Of a DNA stretch of 64,000 nucleotides, positions 35,279 through 45,695 are shown in pieces. The notes below the pieces were generated by a model. The model searched no databases, was not told the origin of the DNA, and was given only the letters and a program-made list of their open reading frames with translations. Position numbers and translations under genes: made by a program. Source of the DNA: Adineta vaga (taxonomy: Eukaryota > Rotifera); NCBI GenBank assembly GCA_021613535.1, contig CP075492.1:744001-808000 (forward strand), given 5' to 3'. Each line of letters opens with the position of its first letter. Position 1 is the first letter of the stretch.

Positions 35279-36287
35279 ATGAATACTACTACAATTGTTC
35301 CTATAGATGATCAGGCTCAATTAACAATTCTATTTAATCTTCTAATCAAAACTTTAGCACAATGTCTTGATTGTTTTGCATGGATTATTGGTAATATTGG
35401 ATCAGTTTGTACTTGTATTGTATTTCATCAAGCAATATTTCGTAAAAGCCCTTGTGCTATTGTATTTTACAGCATCAAGTTTTTCACAATTATTTATTTT
35501 CAATTTTGCAACTTTTATTCGAATGATTCAATATGGCTATGGTGTTCAGGTAAATGCTGTTCCATCATGGTTTTGCAGATTTCGTTTTTATATTTATTAT
35601 GTTGCTATGGCTAGTGCACGGTATAACATCATTTTTGCATCTGCAGATCGTTGTTTTTGTAGTTCTCGAAAGACCATTTTTCGTCAATTGAGTTCATCAA
35701 AAATTGCTCTTCGTCTTATTATTATCAATGCTCTTGTTTGGATTCTTTTCTACATTCAAGCTCTCGTCACATATGATGTTCAAAATAACAAATGTCGAAT
35801 GCATTCTACAAGTTTTTTCACTTATTTCAATTTTTTTATTACAATCGAAAATGGTTTGTTTCCAATAATTCCAATGTCAATCTTTGGATTACTTACTGTT
35901 CATAATATTCATCAAAGTAAACGACGTACAAGAACAATAGAACCAATTAATGGAAGTCAACATGTTCGGAGTGATCGCGTATCAAAAAAAGAAACACAAT
36001 TACATAAAATGTTGATTAATCAAGTAGTTATTTATCTCATTTTTAATACTCCTTTACCAATGTATGGTATTTATCGATCATATCTTAGTATTGGTACATT
36101 ATCGGGTTGGCGTGCTTTAACGGATACATTTTTGAATAATTTATTCTATGATATGATTTATCTTGGTTATGCTTTAACATTTCCAATTTTTATTTTAACA
36201 TCAAATATATTTCGACGAGAATTAAAACAATTTATTCAAACAAAAATATTTAAACCATGTCAGCAACATATCATACGTGAAAATTAA
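35279..36287 (+). pseudogene. Rhodopsin-like GPCR with a single-base insertion
   Basis: From an ATG at 35279 the frame gives a short N-terminus and TM1 (CFAWIIGNIGSVCTCIVF). In FRKSPCAI it slips into another frame, which carries TM2 (TASSFSQLFIFNFATFIR) to TM7 (MIYLGYALTFPIFIL) through to 36287. Removing the G at 35462 would restore PCAIYFTASS. TM3 ends SADRCFC, TM4 has the Trp (NALVWILFYIQAL) and the TM6 start is KMLINQVVIYLIF. All other features are intact. Orphan receptor of the bdelloid-expanded class. Confidence 0.8.
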
Positions 36288-36674
36288 ATAATAACAAGAA
36301 AAATTATTGACTATAAAACAAACAGAACTGTATTTGTCATTTATCATATTATCCTTTAACACTTTTGAAAAACTATCGAATTTCATTCCTATTTAACCAA
36401 ATAAATTAAATTTATTCAAACATAAGTCTTTCTTTTCTTATGACTTGTCCTGATTTACGATCTTGATGCTCATCGTCAAAATCAGCAAATATTTTTCAAA
36501 TTAATTAATTTTAGAAAATTCTATGTTTATTAACAACAAAGAAAAATATGTTTGAGAAAATAAATAGTTTTATATGAAGTCCTTGTCTGTGAAACAATAC
36601 AACACAACATGTTTCCTGGACTTCGTGAAATTAGAAGTAAAGAATATGAAAAGAACATGCATAACTTAGATTCA
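36288..36674. other. Intergenic between convergent genes
   Basis: AT-rich spacer between the ends of a plus-strand and a minus-strand gene. Short frames only. Confidence 0.4.
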
Positions 36675-37130
36675 TCATGTCGCTGGGCAATACAGAAGTT
36701 GATTATAGTTATACTGCACGGTAATACGCTGAGAATCATCAGGAGAGCATTGTTGATTTTTACCGTTTGGACATATAGGTGTATTAATCACATGTTTAGT
36801 ATTATAAAGATCACAACCGCAATAAAGACCAATATGAAAAGTACCACTAAAACTATCACCATATCTAAGTTTAAAAAGCCTTGTCTGTTTTGTTACATTA
36901 GCAACATCCAAATTAAGAAAATTAGGAGGACAACTTTCTTTTTCAGCAACTGTTTCTTCACTCAAATCCAAGAAATTATCTTTTCCAACACGTTCTATTT
37001 TCCTACTATTGAAAATTCGTCGACGAATAAAATTATCTTTATCATCATGATATCTAATATTTCTTCCCATACATTGATTTGCTGCAAAAGCCAAGAAGAG
37101 AAATGCATAAATAACCATGTAAGTATTCAT
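36675..37130 (-). CDS. Small secreted Cys-containing protein
   Basis: Complete single-exon frame of 151 residues from an ATG at 37130. The signal peptide is MNTYMVIYAFLFLAFAANQ. A basic linker (IRRRIFNSRKIER) could be a processing region. The mature part has six Cys (ESCPPN, YCGC, PICPNG, QQCSPD, LYCPAT) and ends with a stop. No named family is recognised. The even spacing of Cys and clean frame suggest a genuine extracellular protein with about three disulfides. Confidence 0.6.
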   Translation of the reverse strand: MNTYMVIYAFLFLAFAANQCMGRNIRYHDDKDNFIRRRIFNSRKIERVGKDNFLDLSEETVAEKESCPPNFLNLDVANVTKQTRLFKLRYGDSFSGTFHIGLYCGCDLYNTKHVINTPICPNGKNQQCSPDDSQRITVQYNYNQLLYCPAT

Positions 37131-39254
37131 GATGTTGGATATGAAAATTTAAAAATAATGAAAACGATGGTAAGTGCCGAGATATATACTGCACAAAAAA
37201 TGCTTAATTAATGGAATCAATGAAGCAAAAAGATAATATTTGAGATAAATACATATCAAAATTAGACATATTTGACGCCTACACACAGGACAAAAAAAAT
37301 GTCTCTTTTTTCGTTCCTGTTATTTACAGGTGACGAGAAAAAGAAAATTTCAAGGTTATATGGTTATTTGCACAAGGAGCACAATAACAATGATCACCAT
37401 CACGAAGGAAATTTTTATCTGAATTTATTGGATGAGAGCATAGAAAATTCGTATGTTGTCGGATGAAATTGTAGATATCAATGTTTTAGTTTCATTGAAC
37501 ACACATAGGTTATATTTGTATACACATGAAAGAATATATGAAGAGAAAGCGAAAGAAAAAGAAAAGTAAAAAACGACGTGCATATTACTTATTTGATAAT
37601 TATTCGATTTGTATGAATGAAGTGAAACAACAGAGCATTTTTCTCACGAAAATACATAAGTATATCTACAAATCGATTGAAATATATTTCACTCAGTCGA
37701 TGTCAGTGAGTTATGGTTATGAGTGAGCGTGTGCGTGTTAAACGATAATGAATATTGTTATATATATATATATATATATATATTGTTTCAATTCATGATT
37801 AAATAAAATAAAATAAATAATTCAACATAATATTGAGGATTCACGTACAATTTTATGTATAAATATCATACATATCGTAATAAAGATATTTTTCGACGAC
37901 TAATCAATGATTGTTGTTCTCCTCAAATATTACTTAGATTTGTAATTGTTGTGACTATCAATTTCGGTCTTACTCGACGAGTCAATGATTCAACACAATA
38001 TTAATGTAAGTGAAGTTGGCAGCGGATTCGATTATTTCTTAAACCAATTCGCTTGATCAGGTGTGCCAGGTAAAACTTGATGAGCTCTATCACCTTCATC
38101 CAACGCTTCATAATCATCAAAAATTGTTTTTTTATTCATGGGAACAATTTCACAAAAAGTTTATTTTCTAAAACGATTCGTTCTCCCGATCTAAAACTCA
38201 CAAAAAACTATATATTCTGATGCAACTCGACTTGCTCTATCGATTGGCGTGTTCCATTGCACATTTTAACCAACAATTTTAATTAAATCACCTGAAAAAC
38301 ATCAAAAATCAACATTTTGACACATGTTTCATATACAGATTTACTTTACGAGGTGTGCCGTGTTTGAAATTAATGTTATTTGACTCAGCATAACGTGACA
38401 CCACATTTCCACGCCGACGTTACCGCGGACAACATATTCGCGCAACGCATTGTTTTAATTGACTCCAATTACATAAATATTTTTGCACTCTTAGCTTAAT
38501 TAGTAAACAAGTCAAAAACATCTTATGATAATTGAATGGTCAGTCAAAACTTACAAAAGCACACACTGATCCTACGGTTTTAAAATCATTTTCACATTAA
38601 AAACAATACTGATTTTTGTGGAAGTTACAATAGTTTTTGAAAAACAAACAATAACTACAAACTTAGACTTGAAATTTTTTATTCTTGTTTCTATTAAAGA
38701 TACGTTTCTCTTACACTTGATTTTAGTAATTCACCTTTCATGTCAGATAATTTCATAATCGCTGCCTTGTTTCTATGTTATAATTTTCGTGAATACTGAT
38801 GCTAGTGTAACAAAAACTACTGAAATCTTTTTTTAAGTAAGATTTTCTGTGAGATTTCTTTTGTTTTCCTGGATAATTTCATGATCTCCCTACTAAAATA
38901 TACTCTTTCATATATATTATTCATTACATCATTAAATATGATATGACACTTTACATTTGAATAACTTTCGCGTGTATGCTAAGTGAAAATCCTGTGGTAG
39001 GATACAGATTGCATAATCAAATATAAATGATAAAACTATTATAAAAGTACAGATACTGTAGCTAACTCTTTATTCATAATCTTATCTTTATAAGAAATTT
39101 GTAATGATTAATTTAAAGAGTTTTATTATTTCATGAAACAATTTTTTCAATACAACATTATAATATAGAAAAATCAGTTTCACAAAAGCACTGGCATTTT
39201 TGTTTTGATGCATTCGAAAAATAATGAGTATTGAAGGAAAGAAAGAAAGAAAGT
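37131..39254. other. Long intergenic region with microsatellite and one possible sORF
   Basis: Contains a TA dinucleotide run (about 37757-37782), a degenerate telomere-like patch near 37700-37740 and a GAAA microsatellite (about 39235-39255). A 35-residue minus-strand frame at 38032-38139 (contains DDYEALDEGDRAHQVLPG) looks coding-like, but it stands alone and may be a leftover exon. Nothing else is supported. Confidence 0.4.
38032..38139 (-). CDS. Possible short ORF (35 residues)
   Basis: ATG at 38139 to TAA at 38032. Acidic and hydrophilic, with the segments DDYEALDEGD and LPGTPDQANWFKK. The composition is unlike the AT-driven frames around it, but there is no family match, no neighbour in phase and no promoter evidence. 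Confidence 0.2.
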   Translation of the reverse strand: MNKKTIFDDYEALDEGDRAHQVLPGTPDQANWFKK

Positions 39255-42200
39255 TTATTTATAGTTTTTTGTTGACACCTTTCTAACGCCGAACTCTTGA
39301 TTTTGTGCATTCTTGACCTTGATGAAATTATTTTTATTAGCTTCTGGAATTGTATTCCATTCTTTGACATTATTTTTGCTAGAATCTTTTTTGTCCATGT
39401 GATCATCACAAACACCTAAGAATTGAATGTGTAATTGTCCGCTATTAGACGGTTTCCATTTAAATAGAAATCGAGCTGCACCTGGACCTTGCTGTTCATG
39501 GAATAGACGTGATGGATCGACGGTAAAACATCCTTCAAGATCTCCCTCGAGTGAATGTAAACCCTCAAGTGATCGTGAATTCGAATCACGTCCACCTTTC
39601 TCTTTATAGTCCTTTCTTGACATTTGCAGTGATTCTAGCAAATCTTGATCTTCTGAATTGTTCAGAGTCTCGATAACAGATTGCAGATTCGACAATACTT
39701 TCGTAGATTGCTCCTTTAGATTTTCTTCATTTGATATATTGACTTTACCGTTCTTAGATTGTTTTTCTAAATTCGATATAATTTGCTTTTGTGTATTATT
39801 CAATTGTTTTTGACCGCCTTCACCCATGAGTTCCTTTCGACGAAGTGGATTTCGTGTTTGATTGATAATACTCACCGCTGGATGAATACCAGAAATGAAA
39901 TTTGGATTAGTCAAAATGAACGCAGCGCATTGTGTTCGCATTTCTTCAACTGATGGGAATTGACCTCCAGTTTTGCTCATAATAGTAGTATACATACAAT
40001 CATTTAAACCACCGGTAGCTGTAGTACCCCCCACTGCTTCATAATGACCATCAATTGTTTTTCCAGTTGTTGTGTCTACCTTTGGGGGTGTATAGACCAT
40101 TTGAATACTTTCATTGTTGCTATTCATTTCTCCAGTCGTATCTTGTTGAAGTACTGTAATTGGCTTCTTAGTTAATATTGCCATAACACATAATTCAATA
40201 ATCCCACCTTGTTTGCCATTCTTCACACCAAGTGCAAGTTGTTCATTCATAGTTGGTGGGTTTTCACCTTCCTTTTGAGATCGCTCTTCGAGTTGATCAA
40301 GTTTTTGTTTTGCATTGGGATCGAACTGAAGTTCACCTTTGTTATATCGATCAACAAGATCATTAGCAATGCCATGAATGTAACGTTTGGCTCCTTGTTC
40401 CATCAATTGCTCTGGCACTGTTCCATTTGGATCTAGTTTGAGTTGGATACTTGTTGACAGACTAGCAATTGATCGAGAGATAACGTAATTCATCATTGGT
40501 GTAACCATTGTGCCATAGAGAATTGCGCAAACCTGATCGGCTAACATATCGACAATACGTTTCTGAAATATACTAGAACGTAAAGAACGATGATGCCGTG
40601 CTTCAATCATTTTCATTAATACTATTTCAACACAATGTCGATGATGATCTTCTTGAAATCTAACGTGGCATAATCGATTAACTAATTTCTCTCTTGGTGT
40701 TCGTCCAGATTCATCTGGTGCTTGTCGAAAACTCGCAATATTACTTAAAGCGTTTTCGTCTTCGTTCTGATTTTGAGTGAATCGAATATCGAGAAAACCA
40801 TGTGTATTGAGAATCTTTCCGTCAATCAGCACTTGAACAATGTCTTTTGTAGTGGAACTAGAAAACTCTTGATTCGATACATGAAGAAGTAGATCTTCAA
40901 AAGATGGCATTTTTTCCTCCAATAATTGTAATTCTCTTTTATATTGAATAAAGAAAGAATCACTCAGCGTTCGAATTTCATTGGCGCCTTTGAGTATTGG
41001 TCCAACTGTCATCAGTAATTGAGCTGTTTGAATACAACCAGTTGCAGCACCTGACTGACTTGTAAGTTGTCGTGCATGATTGAGAAAAGCATTCGTAATA
41101 CCTTTGGATAATGATTTCATAGTTTCAATAAATTGGTCTTTATTCTTCGTTAGAATATTCATTGCAATCTGTTCAATTTGATTTTGCCATTCGTCTTTCT
41201 CATAGTAAAGATCGATGGCGAGTGCTCGATGGACAATATGTTGATAATGTTTGTCATTCTGCTGAATTCGAACAATTGTTTCAATTTCTTCTTCAATATT
41301 TGACTTTACTTGAGAAAGAATGCTTTGATACGCACTATCGGAAAAGTAATTAGCCAGTTCACGAACACCTGTTTCTAGACAAATGACAGCCACTTGTTTG
41401 AAAGCCAATGACCAACTAGTGCTTGAAATTCCTGTTATAGTACCTTCACCAACTCTTCGAAAACTGTTCTTAAAAATAGCCACTGTTCCTTGACGAGTTG
41501 CTTGTAGAACTGATGCTGTTCCAGTTACTCCAACTGCTTGAGCACCTTTAGCCGCTTGTACAACGGCCGAGAAACCCAATGATGTGAAACAAATAGCAAG
41601 ACTAACACCTTTCTGAATAGCATAATCTTTCCAAGAGAATCGTCGAGATATTGCACCACGTACACCAAAAACAATATCGTTTACACCTTCACCGATTAAT
41701 GAAATTCCAAGACTAACACCAAGACCACCTGTAAGTGCAGCCAAACAGATGCCGCCAGCAATTTGACCAGCACCAAGGACAACGACCACACCGACACTGA
41801 TCCATGGTCGTGGATCGAGTTCATCAATACTAATCAGAAGATTGATGCCCAACAATCCATAAGCATTTAACTCTTCATACAATTGTTCAGATTTTGTGAA
41901 ATGTTCTGTGAGACGTTTCATATTGCTTTTGATATCTTGTTCTTTTCGATTGAATTTGTCGATTTGTTTGGCACGTTTAATCGATAAACCTTCGATTATT
42001 AGAAGAAAATTTCGATCGGTTGTCTTTTCAATCAATTTTTTCGTTTTAGATTTTGATAAATTTTGAAGTTCATAGTTGAATGGTTTTTGTACATTTTCAA
42101 TTATCTTTGATAGATCTTCGATTCTTAATGAATGATACGTCAATGTAAAACTAGGTTTAGTCACTATAGATATAATAAAATTCGCTTGTTCTATCTCGAT

Positions 42201-45200
42201 AGATTTGAAGAGAATGGACTCGATTGATGAAGCATCGTCTTGGAGAAAGCTCAATGCTTGAAGAACTGTCATCGGTAATTGTTGTTCTTTGGTAATTAAT
42301 ACCATAGTTTCGTCCATTTCTGCTATTTGTCGAGTCTTTTTATTTATTTTTTTCTGTTTTCTTTCTCGTTCGTTATGGAGTAATATCACATGTTCATTAA
42401 GAGTTTTAATCAATTTGAGATAATCATCGATAGTTGCTGTTAATTTCAAATCAATATTTTTTTTTGATAATTTCATCAATGATTGAATTTCATCGGAATC
42501 GACATAATCAACGTTTAATCGAACTTTGCATGAAGTAATTATCTTTTCAAGTTCTTCAATTTTCTCTTTTGACCCATCGAAAAAACGCATAGAAATATTT
42601 TCGTTTTCTGATAAAATATCGAGTAATTTCAAAGCTTGATCATGTTTCCAAAGATCTTGATGACATTTCAAACTATGAAATACTAAATTGACTGTACCAC
42701 TAGATTCGTTGAGTATTGTTTTTACTTCGTCACGGTATAATTTCGTTTTAATCGTTATTCGATTACAATTGTCTTCGTCAATAATAATCACATCCGTTAA
42801 TTTCTGTGAATCGTCGATTGTTCGAATAGCTTGACTAAGATAATTTTGATAAACTTGCAGAATTTCTACTTTCATTTGTGTTTGTTTGATTAAATCGTCA
42901 AAGATCAATTCATCGTTAGATTTCTTTGTTTCTAATTGCATACTATGTAATTGAGGTAAAATATTTTGACCGAGAATTTCTTGTGCTCGAGTAAGGTAAG
43001 ATTTCGCTTTAACTTTGTAGAGTTTTATTGATTTTTCTTGATCAATGAGAAAATGAGCAAGAGTAGCTTGCGCTGTAAAAGTGAATATTGGATCAAGTGC
43101 AATAGATTTTTCTAGACGATCAGTAACATCTTTATAAGACAATGCACGTTTCTCAGTCCACGGTAAAACTTCAAACCAAGCTCGAGCAGCATTCGACCAA
43201 GTTGATAATTGACTGATCATTGTGTCTGCTTCCATCAATATATAGCATGGATTTCTAATGAAATCTTCTTTCTGATATTCATTGATCATTTTCTTTGTAA
43301 ATGTTGTTAATCCAACTTCGAAATCATGATCAATAATCGTTGTTGATAATTTTTCATTGAGGAATTGTTTTTGTTCTTTTGCTTGGTCGAGAAAATTTTT
43401 AGTTGAATCAGCAACTTTTTTCAGTTTATCGAAAAGTTTCTGTTTTGTTGATTTCTTTTGTCGTTCTGGTTTTTTATCTGCTGATGTAGCATCATCAGAT
43501 TCAGTTGGTCGAATAGAAAAGTGATATGAACCAACTTCGTAACCAATGAGACATGTATGAACAGCATCATCTCTTTGATAGATATGAGGAGAACGAGAAT
43601 CAGTTCGATAAATAATCAGATTGATATTCAATGTTTCACTGGTAGCTTGATGACGTTCTTCTTCAGTTATATTTGGATAGTCCTCGGCATGTTTGATTAT
43701 ATGTTCAATGACTTGATCCTTTATTTGTTCATTAGTTAATTTATAATCCAGTTGTCGTTCGATAGTATGGAAAAAACTGTGACCATCTTGTGGAACATTT
43801 TCTATTTTCAAGCCTTGTCGTTCAAGAAAGAGACGAAGAGCTAAACGATTTTGTGTGACATAATCCATCGATTTTAACCATAGACCCCACTGCTCTTTCA
43901 CGCTAAGAAGTCGATAAACATTATCATTTTCTTTTCTTAATTTATCTAATAATTCACAGAAACATTGAAATAATTTATCCTTTAATTGAATATCGGTAAT
44001 TTCATCTCTCTGTATTCGTTCGAGATGAATTCGTTCGGCTTGTTCACGCCAATCACGAAATAAATTCAATGGATGAGCAAAAGATTTCTTGTAAATATTC
44101 TGATATTCTGGATAATTAATCATTAATTGTTGAAATGTTCGATCTCTACTAAGAATCATTTGAGATGTTCCTCGTTGACCTTGACGAGATGTTCGACCAA
44201 ATGCTTGTTCTTCTACACGAAGATTATTTGGTAAAAATGTTAAACAAACATGTAAACCACCATTCTGTTCAACAGTCGAACTTGTTTTCAAATCTGTTCC
44301 ACGTCCAGCAAGATTGGTTGCTACAATAATTTCACCTGCTTGAATTTGATTACCAACAACATTGGATTCAACAGCATCTGTATTGTCTGTATAAAGACGC
44401 ACTAAACATGTTGGATCTGCACGTTGTATCTGTTTACTAATAGTCTTCGCATCTAATCGCGTTTCACAGATTACTAAAGTACCACGTTGTTTTCGAGCAT
44501 TGCTAACTGTTTCAGAAACAATCGTCTGTAACCATTCACCATCATTTTCAGTAAGAATCGTCGGTAATTGAATGTGCCGTTTCTGTTTAAATGATGGAAT
44601 AATAATAGTATCAACATGATAAATTTGATCAAGAAGCTTTTGAGCATCATGTGAACCAATGGTTCCCGTTAAACCAAAGATATTTTCACCGTAACGAGTG
44701 AATAGACCAACATTCGACAGATAATTCGTTGTTACTGTCAATGTTGTCATTTTTAGACCATGTTTAATTTGTAAAAATTGATGTAAACCATCACTCCAAG
44801 TTGTGCTTGGTTGAACAATACCAGTATTAGAAAAATCAATAGGCATAATGCGTTTTGTACGTGTTTCATCAGGTTTGATCATATAATGATGATCTAATCG
44901 ATATTCAATTTTCGCTAAAATTGCATGATCAACCCAGGTTGGAATTGATTCATGAACAAATTGCGTCAAATGTGTGGGAGTTTTCAAATCGGAATTCGAA
45001 TCAGACAAGAGTTGTATAATATTATCAATTATTATATCCCGTTTAGATTCTGGTTTTGCTTCAACATCGATTGCGCGCCAAATACCAAATAGTAGTGGAT
45101 TAAGCCATTCCATACCGGGTAATTGATCAGCTAAACGAGCCAATGTACTATTTTCATCAATCAACATACTATCAACTTCATCAATAATGACAGCATCAAA

Positions 45201-45650
45201 ACGACGTAATAGATTCTTTTCTTTATTCAATGTTCGTGTATTCAGCAAACTAAATTCATGACGAAGAAGATCAAATTGAAATTGACTAGAATTTCCGTAA
45301 ACAACATCAGCATGATAGCATTGTTTTGGTCCTGATGTATAACTTGTTTCATCATTATTATGTGCAACGGTAATGTTAAAATATTCATAGAATGATTTTC
45401 TTTCTTGTGCATCACGTTTAGCTAAAGTCATTGAACTAGTGATAATATCGACATGTTGCTTTTGTAAAGCTTTGATGGCAGCCAATATGGATACTACTGT
45501 TGATTTGCCTTCACCAGTTAAAATTTGTAATAATCGTCCACCTTGAGATCTGACATCGAGAAGGATTAAAATGGCCAAAATTTGAATAGGTCGTGGTTCA
45601 AAATTTGAATCAAGATAAATAGCGCGTTTCATTACGGCAATCATTTCCAA
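39255..45650 (-). CDS. SecA-like motor / OTU-like giant protein, 3' two-thirds of the locus
   Basis: An open frame of 2,131 residues. Residues 20-520 form a SecA-type DEAD motor: Walker A TGEGKSTVV (about 46-51), VIIDEVDSMLIDE (DEVD 157-160), the SecA block FGLTGTIGS, then VATNLAGRGTDLK (about 445) and FGRTSRQGQRG as the second RecA-like domain. Near 620-710 lies an OTU-like fold: DGHSFFHTIERQL, where OTU peptidases have DGxC, and SYHFSI as the His strand. Helical and coiled-coil segments follow. A Gly-rich hydrophobic stretch (about 1283-1320, SVGVVVVLGAGQIAGG) could insert in membranes. Near 1870-1890, GHYEAVGG precedes GLNDCMYTTIM. The frame opens in TTG/ATG without a real start and continues upstream past a TAG. 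SecA motors are bacterial; a eukaryotic nuclear copy in this context implies ancient transfer. Function unknown. Confidence 0.7.
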   Translation of the reverse strand: MEMIAVMKRAIYLDSNFEPRPIQILAILILLDVRSQGGRLLQILTGEGKSTVVSILAAIKALQKQHVDIITSSMTLAKRDAQERKSFYEYFNITVAHNNDETSYTSGPKQCYHADVVYGNSSQFQFDLLRHEFSLLNTRTLNKEKNLLRRFDAVIIDEVDSMLIDENSTLARLADQLPGMEWLNPLLFGIWRAIDVEAKPESKRDIIIDNIIQLLSDSNSDLKTPTHLTQFVHESIPTWVDHAILAKIEYRLDHHYMIKPDETRTKRIMPIDFSNTGIVQPSTTWSDGLHQFLQIKHGLKMTTLTVTTNYLSNVGLFTRYGENIFGLTGTIGSHDAQKLLDQIYHVDTIIIPSFKQKRHIQLPTILTENDGEWLQTIVSETVSNARKQRGTLVICETRLDAKTISKQIQRADPTCLVRLYTDNTDAVESNVVGNQIQAGEIIVATNLAGRGTDLKTSSTVEQNGGLHVCLTFLPNNLRVEEQAFGRTSRQGQRGTSQMILSRDRTFQQLMINYPEYQNIYKKSFAHPLNLFRDWREQAERIHLERIQRDEITDIQLKDKLFQCFCELLDKLRKENDNVYRLLSVKEQWGLWLKSMDYVTQNRLALRLFLERQGLKIENVPQDGHSFFHTIERQLDYKLTNEQIKDQVIEHIIKHAEDYPNITEEERHQATSETLNINLIIYRTDSRSPHIYQRDDAVHTCLIGYEVGSYHFSIRPTESDDATSADKKPERQKKSTKQKLFDKLKKVADSTKNFLDQAKEQKQFLNEKLSTTIIDHDFEVGLTTFTKKMINEYQKEDFIRNPCYILMEADTMISQLSTWSNAARAWFEVLPWTEKRALSYKDVTDRLEKSIALDPIFTFTAQATLAHFLIDQEKSIKLYKVKAKSYLTRAQEILGQNILPQLHSMQLETKKSNDELIFDDLIKQTQMKVEILQVYQNYLSQAIRTIDDSQKLTDVIIIDEDNCNRITIKTKLYRDEVKTILNESSGTVNLVFHSLKCHQDLWKHDQALKLLDILSENENISMRFFDGSKEKIEELEKIITSCKVRLNVDYVDSDEIQSLMKLSKKNIDLKLTATIDDYLKLIKTLNEHVILLHNERERKQKKINKKTRQIAEMDETMVLITKEQQLPMTVLQALSFLQDDASSIESILFKSIEIEQANFIISIVTKPSFTLTYHSLRIEDLSKIIENVQKPFNYELQNLSKSKTKKLIEKTTDRNFLLIIEGLSIKRAKQIDKFNRKEQDIKSNMKRLTEHFTKSEQLYEELNAYGLLGINLLISIDELDPRPWISVGVVVVLGAGQIAGGICLAALTGGLGVSLGISLIGEGVNDIVFGVRGAISRRFSWKDYAIQKGVSLAICFTSLGFSAVVQAAKGAQAVGVTGTASVLQATRQGTVAIFKNSFRRVGEGTITGISSTSWSLAFKQVAVICLETGVRELANYFSDSAYQSILSQVKSNIEEEIETIVRIQQNDKHYQHIVHRALAIDLYYEKDEWQNQIEQIAMNILTKNKDQFIETMKSLSKGITNAFLNHARQLTSQSGAATGCIQTAQLLMTVGPILKGANEIRTLSDSFFIQYKRELQLLEEKMPSFEDLLLHVSNQEFSSSTTKDIVQVLIDGKILNTHGFLDIRFTQNQNEDENALSNIASFRQAPDESGRTPREKLVNRLCHVRFQEDHHRHCVEIVLMKMIEARHHRSLRSSIFQKRIVDMLADQVCAILYGTMVTPMMNYVISRSIASLSTSIQLKLDPNGTVPEQLMEQGAKRYIHGIANDLVDRYNKGELQFDPNAKQKLDQLEERSQKEGENPPTMNEQLALGVKNGKQGGIIELCVMAILTKKPITVLQQDTTGEMNSNNESIQMVYTPPKVDTTTGKTIDGHYEAVGGTTATGGLNDCMYTTIMSKTGGQFPSVEEMRTQCAAFILTNPNFISGIHPAVSIINQTRNPLRRKELMGEGGQKQLNNTQKQIISNLEKQSKNGKVNISNEENLKEQSTKVLSNLQSVIETLNNSEDQDLLESLQMSRKDYKEKGGRDSNSRSLEGLHSLEGDLEGCFTVDPSRLFHEQQGPGAARFLFKWKPSNSGQLHIQFLGVCDDHMDKKDSSKNNVKEWNTIPEANKNNFIKVKNAQNQEFGVRKVSTKNYK

Positions 45651-45695
45651 TAATGTTGATTGAAATAAATTATCTAATTGACGAACATATTTTGC

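Noticed and set aside
37757-37782. TA-repeat as a functional element
   Set aside because: A plain dinucleotide microsatellite in intergenic AT-rich DNA; nothing else supports a role.
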